Below, piece after piece: positions 21,047 through 34,930 of a DNA stretch of 64,000 nucleotides. The notes below the pieces were generated by a model, which saw only the letters and a list, made by a program, of their open reading frames with translations, ran no database searches and had not been told where the DNA came from. The stretch is from Glycine soja (taxonomy: Eukaryota; Streptophyta; Magnoliopsida; Fabales; Fabaceae): assembly GCF_004193775.1 (NCBI RefSeq), contig NC_041021.1:23776632-23840631 (forward strand), written 5' to 3'. How positions within the stretch are numbered: position 1 is the first letter of the stretch; every line of letters starts with the position of its first letter. Made by a program: the position numbers and the translations under genes.

Positions 21047-21787
21047 CCTTGTGTTTTCCTCTACACAAAACAAAAAGGGGAAGCGTGAAACTTCACACTA
21101 CATATTAGTTGCATGTGTGTTAGGCACCATGAGCCAACCATGTTGGGATCATAAACCCATTTCTAAAAAAAAAAAAAAACACACCAACAACAAAACAATA
21201 ATAATTGAACATGGTACCTAATGCATGGTTAACTAGGAAATGGTGTTTCTTCGGGCATCTCAATTTCATAATTACATTTTCCATGCATAGCTTAAAGTAT
21301 GCCCGAGTCATTCATCCCTATGAGATGTTGTTGAAGTATTGGCGATCAGAATTGCCATTCCTTGGATTATAGGGTTGAACCAAGCTCATGCTTTTTATAA
21401 AAAGGTTCATCAAGTCAAGTTGAAATATGGAAGTACCGTCTTGCAAAATTGGGGCAAAAGATGAATCGAAGTCACATCACTGCTTCGTCTACCTGCCAAA
21501 CATATTTAGGATTGTTGATGTCCTTGTTACTTCCAGTTTCACCTTGACAAAGATGTCATGGACCATGTTGAAAATCTAAATTGATTCAACCCCATATCCT
21601 GCGTAAAAATTCGCAATCTTCAACTGTACATCAATTCGCATACATCCCATGCTTTTCATGGTTGCATTGCTCATTGCATTCTTCCTTGAAAAATAAAATA
21701 AAATAAAATAAATGAACTTAATCATTGTTATAAAAAAACAAAATGGCTTTACAGCGTCCTCACCGAACTTGTGCTAGAGCTAGAGTA

Positions 21788-23870
21788 ATGGGTGAAGTAG
21801 AGGCAGATACAAGAGAAGATGAAGGCCGACATGGAGGCCATTAAGAGAAAATGGCCACAATGATGGAGGCCATGATGAGCGTGAAGAAGATAATGGAAGC
21901 CAATGCGGGTTGCAATTGCCCTACCAGCGTTGTTGCTAAGGTGAACCTGATGTCCCCATCCGGCATCAACCAGAATGAATCATCCAACCTCAGATATGGT
22001 AGGCAAAGATTTGGGAAGTACGGGCAGCCCCCATAATGTACAAATTCCAAAACGAGCACGCCTTCCCGCCATATGGCTTGCCTGTCAACTATACGCCACC
22101 CAAAGTGGCGTACACTCCCAATAAGAATGTCAATAAACTCCACTCCTATACCCATTGAGAGCCAACAACCCCAAACTGATCATGCACATGTCTCTTAACC
22201 GTGGGGGGACACATGAAATTCCCCACCCACAATCTAGCCGACTTCGAGCCTTGCCTCGGATATGCCACAGAAGGGCAAGCAGTTGGTGTATACCCCTACA
22301 AAACCCTTTGGAAGGCCCTCAGTATTCACCCACACTACACCTCTTGCATTCCACGACAAGTAAAAACCCTCATGCTATGGCAGAAATGGGAAAGTTGGAT
22401 CATCTAGAGGAAAGGCTCAGGGCCATTGAAGGAGGTGAAGATTATGCCTTTGCTTAACCTAAAAGAGTTGTTCCTAGAACCCAATATCATCACCCCTCCC
22501 AAGTTCAAGGTGTTGGACCTTGACAAGTACATGGGGACTACTTGTCCCAAGAACCATCTAAAGATGTATTGTCAGAAGATGGGGAATACGCAAAAGATGA
22601 GGAATTGCTAATACATTCCTTCCAAGAAAGTCTTACTGGGGTAGCTGTTACCTGGTACACTAAACTTGGAATCTTCCCGAGTCCATTCTTGAAGGACCTA
22701 ATGGTTGCCTTTGTTAGGCAGTATTAGTACAATTTTGATATGGTTCGGATAGGAATGCAACTACAGAAACATTTGCAAAAAGGGGGACGGATCTTTCAAA
22801 GAACACGCCCAAAGGTGGAGGGATCTGGCAGCCCAGTGGTACCCCCAATGATGGAAAGCGGAGACGTGATCGTGATGGTAGACACATTATCGATACTCTA
22901 CTATGAAAAGATGGTGGGCTACGCACCCTCAAAGCTTTGCGGATTTGGTCTTCACCATTAAAGGATCGGATGTGGGTCCGAAAAGAGGCAAATTTGATCA
23001 TCCTACTAGGACGACTGAGAAAAACTGGGGCAAATGAAGAGGGTGAGAAAAGAGGGAGAAACCCATGCTGTGACTGCCATTCCTATACGGCCACGTTTCC
23101 CACCAAACCCAACAATGTCATTTACTCAGTCAATAACAAACCTCCTCCTTACCCACCACCCAGTTATCCATAAAAGGCCATCCCTAAATCAACACAAAGC
23201 CTGTCTTACCGCACTTCCAATGACGAAGACCACCTTTAGCAACAAACCAAAAAAAACACCACAAAAAGGAATTTTGCAGCAAAAAGCCTGTAGGGTTCAC
23301 CCCAAATTCCGTTGTCATATGCTGAACTTGATCCCATATCCACTCAATAATTCAATTGTAGCCATAACCCCAACCAAGGTTCCTCAACCTCCATTTTTCT
23401 GAGGATACGACTCGAACGCAAACGTGTGCTTATCGTGGAGGAGCCTGGGGCATTCCATGAGCATTGTATGACCCCGAAGCATAAAGTGTGAAGTCTAATT
23501 GATACGGGCTTGGCTTGAAATTTGAGGAGAATCGCTTGTTGAATCATAACATTTGACAAGCAACACCATACATGGGGCAATTCTGGAAGCTGTTGTTTAT
23601 GACTTCATCAGGATTTTCAAGTTTATGCCATAAACCACAGTTTACAATGCTAAATGATATGGTATAAAATGGACATCCTCTCACGAACACATCTTTGCTT
23701 ATTCAACTTCCACCGAATGTAGATGATGTGTAACCATGTCTGTTTGCTCAAGCAACTTGCGCTCCTGAGTGTTGACTTCCAAGACCGTTCAATCAGAGAT
23801 TACTCATCTTGCACTGGTGGGGGGTGCCGTAAAACAACGAGTAAAGTTCAAAACAAATAAGTTTCAAATA
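21788..23870 (+). pseudogene. Ogre gag, copy B
   Basis: Same order as copy A: coiled-coil start, capsid-core motif near 22500-22600 and a zinc-knuckle-like end near 23400-23470. Single-base indels break the frame into many more pieces than in A or C. The two stop codons of copy A are also present. The extra breaks are the kind expected from unpolished read errors, not from ordinary decay. Confidence 0.65.
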
Positions 23871-24009
23871 AAAAAAATAAGTTTCAAAATAAAAAAAAAA
23901 GGCTATTGATTGACTGTGTTTTCAAGTAAAAATATAGACGTTCATGTGATTTCATTTTATCATTCCAGAAAGTTTGTCTTCTTAGAGAAGCGAGTTGTCA
24001 AGAATAGGA

Positions 24010-25039
24010 TGTTGGACAAATGGCCTCAGTTACCTTAAGAAAAAGGGGGTTGAATTAAGATGCAAAGACTATTCCCAATTGAACTATCACTCTTTCTTTT
24101 TGGATTAACAATGCACCCTTAACATGAATTACTCAAAAGACAAATCAAAATAAACTTCTTTAAAGCAAAAGATAAATAGCAATAAAAGAAGTTTAAAGGA
24201 AGAGAGGAATGCAAACTTGATTATACTGGTTCGGCCACTTCCCGCTGCCTACGTCTAGTCCTCAAGAAACCCACTGAGATTTTCCACTCTCTTTGTAAAA
24301 CTCCTTTTACAAAGTCTGAACCACACAGGGACAACCCTTCCCTTGTGTTCAAGAATCCTCTACAATAAGAGACTCTCAGTCTCTTAATCCCTTTTCAAAG
24401 TAAGAAGAAGAGAAAAGAAGAAATCTCTCTTAAAAGGATAGATTGTACAATGAAGACCAATCAAAATTCCTTATTGAATATGCAAGTGGTTGACCAAGGA
24501 ATCTTTTGAGAGGATAAGACAGTTTAGTTCAGAAAAACTCTTAATCTTTTGAAGGATAAACTTTGTGGGCAATGAAAACTCTCTTTAAATTCGTGTTTCC
24601 AAGTCACCTTTGATGGCCATTCATAAAACCATTTGAATAGATGTGACTCTTGGAAATTATTTTCTAAAAATCTCCTCTGGTAATCGATTACAAGACTTGT
24701 GTAATAGATCACAGGCTTTAAAATTTGAATAAATTGCTGGTAATCAATTACCATCCATGTGTAATCGATTACACATTATAAATTTTGAATTCAAATTTCT
24801 AGTGACTGTTTATAACATTTTCAGCTGCTGGTAATCGATTACCGGAGAGCAAATCTCAATTTGAAATGATAGAATTCTTTGGTCAAACCTTTTGTTTTTC
24901 AATTTGGAAACTTCTTCCAAAAGATTCTAGAAATCAACTTGATCATATATCTTGACTTTCTTGGATTCTTGTCTTGAATAAAACTTAGAAGCACTTGATC
25001 TTTTGCATCATCAAGACATCAAAACATCTTGCTTCTACA
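24010..25039 (-). mobile_element. solo LTR in copy B, duplication TAGGA
   Basis: Same insertion as at 16863: TAGGA at 24005-24009 and 25040-25044, the same palindromes and the same surrounding sequence. It was therefore copied together with its host sequence and did not insert independently. Confidence 0.85.
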
Positions 25040-26067
25040 TAGGAGCCATTTGACTTAATCCATCAGCTGAAAAATCCTTCAACTATTTCTCGTCCTTGGA
25101 AAATTCTTTTTGCAAGAATCAATTGTGTCTTTCATTCTTCCTCACTACGAGGTGTGGAAAACAAGACAAACAATTGGTACCTCTAAGCCCTACACTGGGC
25201 AATGAAAGGCCCCATGCATAAACCTCAAACGAACCTAGGCAGATTAGAAGTTCTCACTCAATAGGTTCCCAGCTACAAGGTCATGACGAAAGACAACGAT
25301 TGGTACCTCAAAGCCTTACAGGGCAATGAGGGGCACCGTGCATGAGCCTCAAGTGAACATAGGGGCCGATCAAAAGTTCTCACCCATCGATGTTTTAACA
25401 AAAAAAAAGGGGACAAACCCTAGGATTTCAATGGATTGATTAAACATCAAACGACTCCATTGTCACCACTCCAAAATGGTCAAGTGACTAATCAAAAAAG
25501 AACATACACTCTGAGGAGTTCCCGGAGAGATTTGCAAAAAGATAGGATAGGTTGCATGAATTATCACCTTTTTCAAAAGGGCAGTCAATCGTGTTTTTCC
25601 AAAAAAAAAAATCAAATCAAAATCAAAATCACAAAATAGGGAAAGAATGCATGAACATTGTACAACTTTCCATTACATTTGGCATCTGGAGCAAACACGC
25701 TGCGTGCCATTTTTCACACTGCCATGCATAAGTATCGTATACCCTTTTGCTTATACTTGTTTGTGAATATTGTCGTACTATGTACATCCCCGTGTTGTGC
25801 CTTTCGCATATGCATCATGCGTGGGTTTCGTCTTTGATCCCCTCACTTTAAGCAAACCGACGGAGGGTCCGTGTCGCCTTCTTAAAAAACATACGTTGGG
25901 TGCCATGCTGCCCAAACGTTGTATCCAAGAAGGAAACAATTTCTCGGGCTCCCGTATTCGTAAATTGCATCTGTGTCATATGCATTTTTCATGCATTCAT
26001 CCATTCCACCCATGATAGATGTCGGAGTTTTGATTCAGACTAGATTTTATTTCACTTTAGTAAAAAC

Positions 26068-27741
26068 ATGGGATCAAGTCAAAAGCCTTCGCTTAAAAGA
26101 GGTTCTATCAAGTCAAAATCATGAGCTTAGAGGTCACTAGTTTACGAGAGTTGGGGCAAAGCCTTCCGCAAGCCTTCCGCAAAGGCCTATGGTAAGATTT
26201 GGGACCTAGCTAGGGTAGAAGTCTCCATGGAACCGATTGCATCCCTTTCCCAGTATTATGACCAGCCCCTAAGGTGCTTCACATTTGAGGACTTCCAGCT
26301 AGTGCCGACTGTGAAAGAGTTTGAAGAAATCCTAGGATGCCCACTGGGAGGAAGGAAGCCATATCTTTTCTCTGGGTTCTATCCCTCCACGACAAGAGTT
26401 GCCAAGGTGGTGAAAATCTTAGCACAAGAGTTGGACCGTGTAAAGCAAACAGGAATGGGGTAGTCGGAGTACCAAGGAAGTGTTTGGAGGAAAGGGCAAA
26501 GGCCTTGGCAAATCAAGGCAAATGGGCTTTCTTTTATTGACATCTTGGCGCTTTTGATCTTTGGAGTTGTCCTCTTTCCGAATATGGAAGGGTTAGTAGA
26601 CCTAGCAGCGATTGACGCTTTCCTCGCCTTTCATCATGGCAAGGAAAGCCCGGTCGTCGCCATTTTGGCCATGTGTGACACGTTCGACCGGGGATGTGAA
26701 AAGAGCGGCGCAAGAATTGTTTGTTGTGCACCAACTCTTGGCTAGCATGGAGGGGCGTCTGTTAAATGGTTCCCTTGCTAGAAGGAAGGAAGAATCAGGA
26801 TTCTATCTTCATGCGAAGGATGTCCCATGAGAGGAGTGCCATCAGACGAAAGCATCACGCCTTTCATCGCACGAGGTTTCAGTGACCACAACGCGAGGGT
26901 ACTCCAAGGAGTTCGCAAGGCATGGGATGTGGCGTGAAGAAAGGACAGAGAGCTTAGGGGAAGCAGTAATGGGATCATCGGCGGCTATCATAAGTGGCTG
27001 AGAGTCCGAACACAAGGATTGGATTGGCTCCCAAATCTAAAGACTGTGAGAGACGATGAGGTTAAAGCTTTGGAAGAAAGTGATGAGGTACAAGCCCTAA
27101 AGGCAGAGCTTGAAAGAGCCCGAGTAGTCGAAGAGAAGTTCAAGTCCATAGCCATCAAAGTCTGAAAAGAGTATGATGAACTAAGGGACGTCAATATGGC
27201 CACAGCTGAAGCTTTGGAACGAGAAACCAAGAAGGCCCGAAAGGAAGAACACGACCAAAGCAAAGTTTTGAGGGGCTTTATAGGGCAGCAATAGTGAGCT
27301 CAAGCTCCAAATAGGTGAAAGGAATCATCACGGGTCAAAGGCATGATCTTGAAGGACGAGCTAAAGGTTTGCCTTAGGTCGAAAAGAAATTTGTCCCAAC
27401 AGTTAAGCGAGACTGAAGGGAATATGTGGGCCATCATCGATAAGTGCAAAGAGAAGCTAAATCTAGCGGCGACTCACGAGCAAAGGCTAGAGGATGAGTA
27501 CGCCAAGATACCAGCAGAAAGGGAAGCAAGGGAAAGGGTAATTGATTCATTGCACCAAGAGGCAACAATGTGGACGGACCGATTTGCTCTTACTTTGAAC
27601 AGGAGTCAAGAACTTCCCCCATTGCTAGCCAAGGCCAAAGCAGTGGCGGACACCTACTCCGCCCCCGAGGAGATCCACGGACTTCTCAGCTATTGTCAGC
27701 ATATGATAGACTTAATGGACCATATGATTAGAAACCGCTAG
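26068..27741 (+). pseudogene. Ogre ORF1 (coiled-coil, DUF7745-like), copy C
   Basis: Same product and the same main breaks as copy A. Differences from A are confined to the first part: one A fewer in the run near 26094 and one A fewer near 26450, which shifts the frame to a stop at 26461. From 26545 to the end the readable segments (ALLIFGVVLFPN, KSGARIVCC, the Glu/Lys-rich coil, and the 132-codon final segment at 27343-27741) are identical to copy A. Confidence 0.7.
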
Positions 27742-28924
27742 GAAGTTTGTATTGTCGCTCAGATCTTGACTAGTTATAAATTTTTGAAAAAAATGAGTTT
27801 ATCCCACGTTTTTACTCCAAAAATCAGTGCGAATCAAGTCACTCCCACATTTTATCTCTAGCATGCATTGTATGTTGGTCTCGTCCTTTGTCACGGGAAG
27901 CCGGAAGGTCCATATCACCTTCTTAATTGTACACATGGGGCACTGCGCCCCCAAATGCGCAAGTAAGAAGAGATAATTTTCCGGGCTCTCGTGTCCGTAA
28001 AATGCATTCATATCATGCATCGCATAAGCATCTCTTCATAACATCATAATGAACATATTGTTCCTGCATTTGTCCGTTATCATATTCAAGCCTCACATTT
28101 TGCATGAGTCATGGCATCATCATGCATATGTGTTCAACAAACTTTTTGATCTGCAAAATTGCATACCATTTGTTTTCATGTTTGCTCATCCTTGTGTTTT
28201 CCTCTACAAAAACAAAAAAGGGGAAGCGTGAAACTTCACACTACATTCTTAGTTGCATGTGTTAGGCACCATGAGCCAACCATGTTGGGATCATAAACCC
28301 ATTTCTAAAAAAAAAAAAAAACACACAACAACAAAACAAAATAATTGAACATGGTACCTAATGCATGGTTAACTAGGAAATGGTGTTTCTTCGGGCATCT
28401 CAATTTCATAATTACATTTTCCATGCATAGCTTAAAGTATGCCCGAGTCATTCATCCCTATGAGATGTTGTTGAAGTATTGGCGATCAGAATTGCCATTC
28501 CTTGGATTATAGGGTTGAACCAAGCTCATGCTTTTATAAAAAGGTTCATCAAGTCAAGTTGAAATATGGAAGTAACCGTCTTGCAAAATTGGGGCAAAAG
28601 ATGAATCGAGTCACATCACTGCTTCGTCTACTGCCAAACATATTTAGGATTGTTGATGTCCTTGTTACTTCCAGTTTCACCTTGACAAAGATGTCATGGA
28701 CCATGTTGAAAATCTAAATTGATTCAACCCCATATCCTGCGTAAAAATTCGCAATCTTCAACTGTACATCATTCGCATACATCCATGCTTTTCATTGGTT
28801 GCATTGCTCATTGCATTCTTTCCTTGAAAAATAAAATAAAATAAAATAAAATGAACTTAATCATTGTTATAAAAAACAAAATGCTTTACAGCGTCCTCAC
28901 CGAACTTGTGCTAGAGCTAGAGTA

Positions 28925-31033
28925 ATGGGTGAAGTAGAGGAGATACAAGAGAAGATGAAGGCCGACATGGAGGCCATTAAAGAGAAAATGGCCACAATGA
29001 TGGAGGCCATGATGAGCGTGAAGAAGATAATGGAAGCCAATGCGGTTGCAATTGCCGCTACCAGCGTTGTTGCTAAGGTGAACCTGATGTCCCCATCCGG
29101 CATCAACCAAATGAATCATCCAACCTCAGATATGGTAGGCAAAGATTTGGGAAGTACGGGCAGCCCCCATAATGTACAAATTCAAAACGAGCACGCCTTC
29201 CCGCCATATGGCTTGCCTGTCAACTATACGCCACCCAAAGTGGCGTACACTCCCAATAAGAATGTCAATAACTCCACTCCTATACCCATTGAGAGCCAAC
29301 AACCCCAAACTGATCATGCACATGTCTCTTAAACCGTGGGGGGGACACATGAAATTCCCCACCACAATCTAGCCGACTTCGAGCCTTGCCTCGGATATGC
29401 CACAGAAGGGCAAGCAGTTGGTGGTATACCCCTACAAAACCCTTTGGAAGGCCCTCAGTATCACCCACAACTACACCTCTTGCATTCCACGACAAGTAAA
29501 AACCCTCATGCTATGGCAGAAATGGGAAAGTTGGATCATCTAGAGGAAAGGCTCAGGGCCATTGAAGGAGGTGAAGATTATGCCTTTGCTAACCTAAAAG
29601 AGTTGTTCCTAGAACCCAATATCATCACCCCTCCCAAGTTCAAGGTGTTGGACCTTGACAAGTACATGGGGACTACTTGTCCCAAGAACCATCTAAAGAT
29701 GTATTGTCAGAAGATGGGGGAATACGCAAAAGATGAGGAATTGCTAATACATTCCTTCCAAGAAAGTCTTACTGGGGTAGCTGTTACCTGGTACACTAAC
29801 TTGGAATCTTCCCGAGTCCATTCTTGGAAGGACCTAATGGTTGCCTTTGTTAGGCAGTATTAGTACAATTTTGATATGGTTCCGGATAGGATGCAACTAC
29901 AGAACATTTGCAAAAAGGGGGACGGATCTTTCAAAGAACACGCCCAAAAGGTGGAGGGATCTGGCAGCCCAGGTGGTACCCCCAATGATGGAAAGGGAGA
30001 CGATGATCGTGATGGTAGACACATTATCGATACTCTACTATGAAAAGATGGTGGGCTACGCACCCTCAAAGCTTTGCGGATTTGGTCTTCACCAGTGAAA
30101 GGATCGATGTGGGTCCGAAAAGAGGCAAATTTGATCATCCTACTAGGACGACTGAGAAAACTGGGGCAAATGAAGAGGGTGAGAAAGAGGGAGAAACCCA
30201 TGCTGTGACTGCCATTCCTATACGGCCACGTTTCCCACCAAACCCAACAATGTCATTACTCAGTCAATAACAAACCTCCTCCTTACCCACCACCCAGTTA
30301 TCCATAAAGGCCATCCCTAAATCAACCACAAAGCCTGTCTACCGCACTTCCAATGACGAAGACCACCTTTAGCACAAACCAAAAAAACACCAACAAAAAG
30401 GAATTTTGCAGCAAAAAGCCTGTAGGGTTCACCCCAAATTCCGTTGTCATATGCTGAACTTGATCCCATATCCACTCAATAATTCAATGGTAGCCATAAC
30501 CCCAACCAAGGTTCCTCAACCTCCATTTTTCTGAGGATACGACTCGAACGCAACGTGTGCTTATCGTGGAGGAGCCCTGGGGCATTCCATTGAGCATTGT
30601 ATGACCCCGAAGCATAAAGTGTGAAGTCTAATTGATACGGGCTGGCTGAAATTTGAGGAGAATCGCTTGTTGAATCATAACATTGACAAGCAACACCATA
30701 CATGGGGCAATTCTGGAAGCTGTTGTTATGACTCATCAGGATTTTCAAGTTTATGCCATAAACCACAGTTACAATGCTAAATGATATGGATAAAATGGAC
30801 ATCCTCTCACGAACACATCTTTGCTTATTCAACTTCCACCGGAATGTGAGTGTAAGCCATTGGTCTGTTTGCTCAAGCAACTTGCGCTCCTGAGTGTTGA
30901 CTTCCAAGACCGTTCAATCAGAGATTACTCATCTTGCACGTTGGTGGGGGGTGCCGTAAAACAACGAGTAAAGTTCAAAACAAATAAGTTTCAAAATAAA
31001 AAAATAAGTTTCAAAATAAAAAAAAAGGCATTT
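28925..31033 (+). pseudogene. Ogre gag, copy C
   Basis: Identical by eye to copy A, including the in-phase TAA at 29330-29332 and TAG at 29861-29863, the capsid-core motif near 29660-29710 and the GHSIEHC end near 30580. It precedes the solo LTR at 31136. Pol is missing here too. Confidence 0.75.
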
Positions 31034-31135
31034 GATTGACTGTGTTTTCAAGTAAAAATATAGACGTTCATGTGATTTCATTTTATCATTCCAGAAAGTT
31101 TGTCTTCTTAGAGAAGCGAGTTGTCAAGAATAGGA

Positions 31136-32171
31136 TGTTGGACAAATGGCCTCAGTTACCTTAAGAAAAAGGGGGGTTGAATTAAGATGCAAAGACTATT
31201 CCCCAATTGAACTATCACTCTTTCTTTTTGGATTAACAATGCACCCTTAACATGAATTACTCAAAAGACAAATCAAAATAAACTTCTTTAAAGCAAAAGA
31301 TAAATAGCAATAAAAGAAGTTTAAAGGAAGAGAGGAATGCAAACTTGATTTATACTGGTTCGGCCACTTCCCGTGCCTACGTCTAGTCCTCAAGAAACCC
31401 ACTTGAGATTTTCCACTCTCTTTGTAAAACTCCTTTTACAAAGTCTGAACCACACAGGGACAACCCTTCCCTTGTGTTCAAGAATCCTCTACAATAAGAG
31501 ACTCTCAGTCTCTTAATCCCTTTTCAGAAGTAAGAAGAAGAGAAGAAGAAATCTCTCTTAAAAGGGATAGATTGTACAATGAAGACCAATCAAAATTCCT
31601 TATTGAATATGCAAGTGGTTGACCAAGGAATCTTTTTGAGAGGATAAGACAGTTTAGTTCAGAAAAACTCTTAATCTTTTGAGAGGATAAACTTTGTGGG
31701 CAATGAAAACTCTCTTTAAATTCGTGTTTCCAAGTCACCTTTGATGGCCATTCATAAACCATTTGAATAGATGTGACTCTTGGAAATTATTTTCTAAAAA
31801 TCTCCTCTGGTAATCGATTACAAGACTTGTGTAATAGATCACAGGCTTTAAAATTTGAATAAATTGCTGGTAATCAATTACCATCCATGTGTAATCGATT
31901 ACACATTATAAATTTTGAATTCAAATTTCTAGTGACTGTTATAAACATTTTCAGCTGCTGGTAATCGATTACCGGAGAGCAAATCTCAATTTGAAATGAT
32001 AGAATTCTTTGGTCAAACCTTTTGTTTTTTCAATTTGGAAACTTCTTCCAAAAGATTCTAGAAATCAACTTGATCATATATCTTGACTTTCTTGGATTCT
32101 TGTCTTGAATAAAACTTAGAAGCACTTGATCCTTTTGCATCATCAAGACATCAAAACATCTTGCTTCTACA
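31136..32171 (-). mobile_element. solo LTR in copy C, duplication TAGGA
   Basis: Same ends, same length (1036 bp) and same TAGGA flanks (31131-31135 and 32172-32176) as in copy A. This confirms that C duplicates A after the LTR had inserted. Confidence 0.88.
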
Positions 32172-33023
32172 TAGGAGCCATTTGACTTAATCCATCAGCT
32201 GAAAAATCCTTCAACTATTTCTCGTCCTTGGAAAATTCTTTTTGCAAGAATCAATTGTGTCTTTCATTCTTCCTCACTACGAGGTTGTGAAAACAAGACA
32301 ACAATTGGTACCTCTAAGCCCTACACTGGGGCAATGAAAGGCCCCATGCATAAACCTCAAACGAACCTAGGGGCAGATTAGAAGTTCTCACTCAATAGGT
32401 TCCCAGCTACAAGGTCATGACGAAAGACAACGATTGGTACCTCAAAGCCTTACAGGGCAATGAGGGGCACCGTGCATGAGCCTCAAGTGAACATAGGGGC
32501 CGATCAAAAGTTCTCACCCATCGATGTTTTTAACAAAAAAAAGGGGACAAACCCTAGGATTTCAATGGATTGATTAAACATCAAACGACTCCATTGTCAC
32601 CACTCCAAAATGGTCAAGTGACTAAATCAAAAAGAACATACACTCTGAGGGAGTTCCCGGAGAGATTTGCAAAAAGATAGGATGAGGTTGCATGAATTAT
32701 CACCTTTTTCAAAAGGGCAGTCAATCTGTGTTTTCCAAAAAAAAAAATCAAATCAAAATCAAAATCACAAAATAGGGAAAGAATGCCATGAACATTGTAC
32801 AACTTTCCATTACATTGCATTGTTTCATATAAAGTCCGCATTTACCTAAATTTCACAACAAAGGTTGCATGCATTTGCACCCCTCAAAATCATGTTAACT
32901 ACATAGATTCCCTACATCTAAATGTCCAAATCTTTTGAATTTGGAATGACTGGCTCTCTCGATGAGTCGATCTCTTGCTTTCTCATAAGGATGGACCCTC
33001 GGGTACTAGTACCCTGGTCTTCA

Positions 33024-33464
33024 GAGGACTACACGTCCTCGCCAACAGAGGGCTGCACGCCCTCACCTTAAGAGGACTGTGTGTCCTCACTTTCAGAGGA
33101 CTACGTGTCCTCACCTTCAGAGGGCTACACGCCCTCACCATCAGAGGACTGCATGTCCTCACCTTCAGAGGGTTACACGCCCTCGCCATCAGAGGACTGC
33201 ATGTCCTCACCTTCGTAGGGCTACACGCCCTCACCTTTAGAGGACTACACGTCCTCGCCAAAAGAGGGCTACACGCCCTCACCTTTAGAGGACTACACGT
33301 CCTCGCCAACAGAGGGCTGCACGCCCTCACCTTGAGAGGACTACACGCCCTCACCTCCAGAGGACTATACATCCTCGCCTTGAAAGGGTTGCACGCCCTC
33401 ACCTTTAGAGGGCTACGTGTCCTCATTTTCAGTGTGCTCCACATCCACACCTTAAGAGAATTTA
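33024..33464 (+). repeat. 24-bp hairpin minisatellite, copy C
   Basis: Unit-for-unit the same as 18750-19190, including the imperfect units (for example the GAGGACTACACGCCCTC mismatch unit). No unit gain or loss is seen, which is unusual for a minisatellite duplicated any length of time ago. Confidence 0.85.
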
Positions 33465-33534
33465 AGGTCCTCTATCCTTAAATGCTTAACCAAGACTTGC
33501 ACTCCCGGTTAAGGGACCAGTAGTTTCCTTTTAA

Positions 33535-34397
33535 CGGTTCCTGGGCCACCCCCTGATATTGGAGGAGGGCCAACTGTGCGAGCACAACTAGAGAGGGAGG
33601 CTATCACACAGCTACTATGCATACCGGGGCAAGATTTCACCCGTGCCGCTGCAAAGAGACGAGTGCGGATCATGCGCACCAACATGACCACTCTTACACA
33701 GACATAGATGACATTGCTACTTAGCAACATTCTGCCCAGCGACCGCAATGCCAATCTCCCCCTGCAAAAGTATCAGTTGGTCTGTGTCGTCCCGACATGG
33801 GTAAGTATGCATATGGTTCAACTGATTTCTGATACCATCTATTGTTTGCAGGGATCGCACCCACAAAGACACCCAGTGGACCTGAAGAAGTCCAACAGGG
33901 CCCTGGGGTTTCCAGCTCTGGTTACGGGCCTCTGTCGGCCCTACAGGGCGCCCGTTCCCCCCAGCAAGTTCATGTCGTCGTGGCATAGGTAAGTATGCAC
34001 CTCCCCCAACTGATTTCTGATGTCATCTATTGTTTGCAGGGATTGTGCCCGCAAGACACCTAGTGGACCCGAAGAAGGCCAACAGGGTCTTGGAGTTGCC
34101 AGCTCTAAATACGGGTCTCTGTCAGTTCTAGGGAGTGCCTGTCGCCCCCAGCAAGGTCATCAGGTCCCCCCTACCAATCGAGCTTTCATCAAGAAGTTCT
34201 GCGTCTCCAGGCAGGCGCAGGGCGAAACACCACAGCAGCCTGGGGATGGCCGGCAGCGGGCAACAGACGCACCGCCATCACCTCTAAAGTTCACCTCTGC
34301 TCATCCACAAAAAGGTTTGAGTATTGCCTACACCACATGGCCGACCAATAGGCGACCAAGTCCAAAGCCAAAGGTAAGCAAAGTACTAGGTCAGTGA
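33535..34397 (+). pseudogene. plant-transposon-protein ORF fragment, copy C
   Basis: Same gene fragment as 19261-20121, with the same internal duplication. Here the G run near 33627 has one more base, and the run near 34167 has an extra C, which keeps a 125-codon frame open from 34020 to the stop at 34395-34397 (ending KPKVSKVLGQ). Copy C is thus the better version of the region. Function is unknown. Confidence 0.6.
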
Positions 34398-34549
34398 CCG
34401 ACAAGTCATAAGGCGTCCAGCTCAAGGCGTTAAAGAAGCGCTACTAGGAGGCAACCTAGTACCTTTTAAATTTCTGCCTGCTATTTGATCATTTTTTATA
34501 GTAGGACGCACCTAGTTGCTCATGATCCTGGGAATTTAAATAAAACAAG

Positions 34550-34930
34550 CGCAAGCTCGGAAGGTAGTCATACCTTACAAAACATATATATGTATGTTTA
34601 GGTAGTGAAAATACCTTAGATATGCATGTATGTAAACAAAAAAACACTTCACAAAATATATATATGTATGTTTAGGTAGAAAAATACCTTAGATATGCAT
34701 GTATGTAAACAAAAAAACACTTCACAAAATATATATATGTATGTTTAGGTAGAAAGATACCTTAGATATGCATGTATGTAAACAAAAAATACTTCACAAA
34801 ATATATATGTATGTTTAGGTAGAAAGATACCTTGGATATGCATGTATATAGCAAAAATACCTTACAAAACATATATATGTATGTTTAGGTAGCAAGATAC
34901 CTTGGATATGCATGTATATAGCAAAATACC
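34550..34930 (+). repeat. AT-rich tandem repeat, about 72-bp unit, copy C
   Basis: Same array as 20270-20650, with differences in A-run lengths only. The A/G-rich tract follows (34930-35025). Confidence 0.8.

Larger units (their letters stand above)
21047..25680 (+). mobile_element. copy B: partial, indel-rich repeat of 13917-18542
   Basis: It follows copy A with very few substitutions but many 1-bp insertions and deletions. Examples are an extra C after GTAGAGG near 21805, a missing A in CATTAAGAG near 21841, and extra T, A and C near 21395, 21470 and 21493. It contains gag (21788-about 23870) and the solo LTR (24010-25039). It ends after CATTACATT, and 8 unrelated bases precede the start of copy C. 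Confidence 0.85.

Noticed and set aside
20540..21070. Minus-strand 179-codon frame with a long Phe/Leu stretch that looks like membrane segments.
   Set aside because: It is the complement of an A/G-rich low-complexity tract and tandem repeats; the matching frame in copy C is broken differently by run-length changes.
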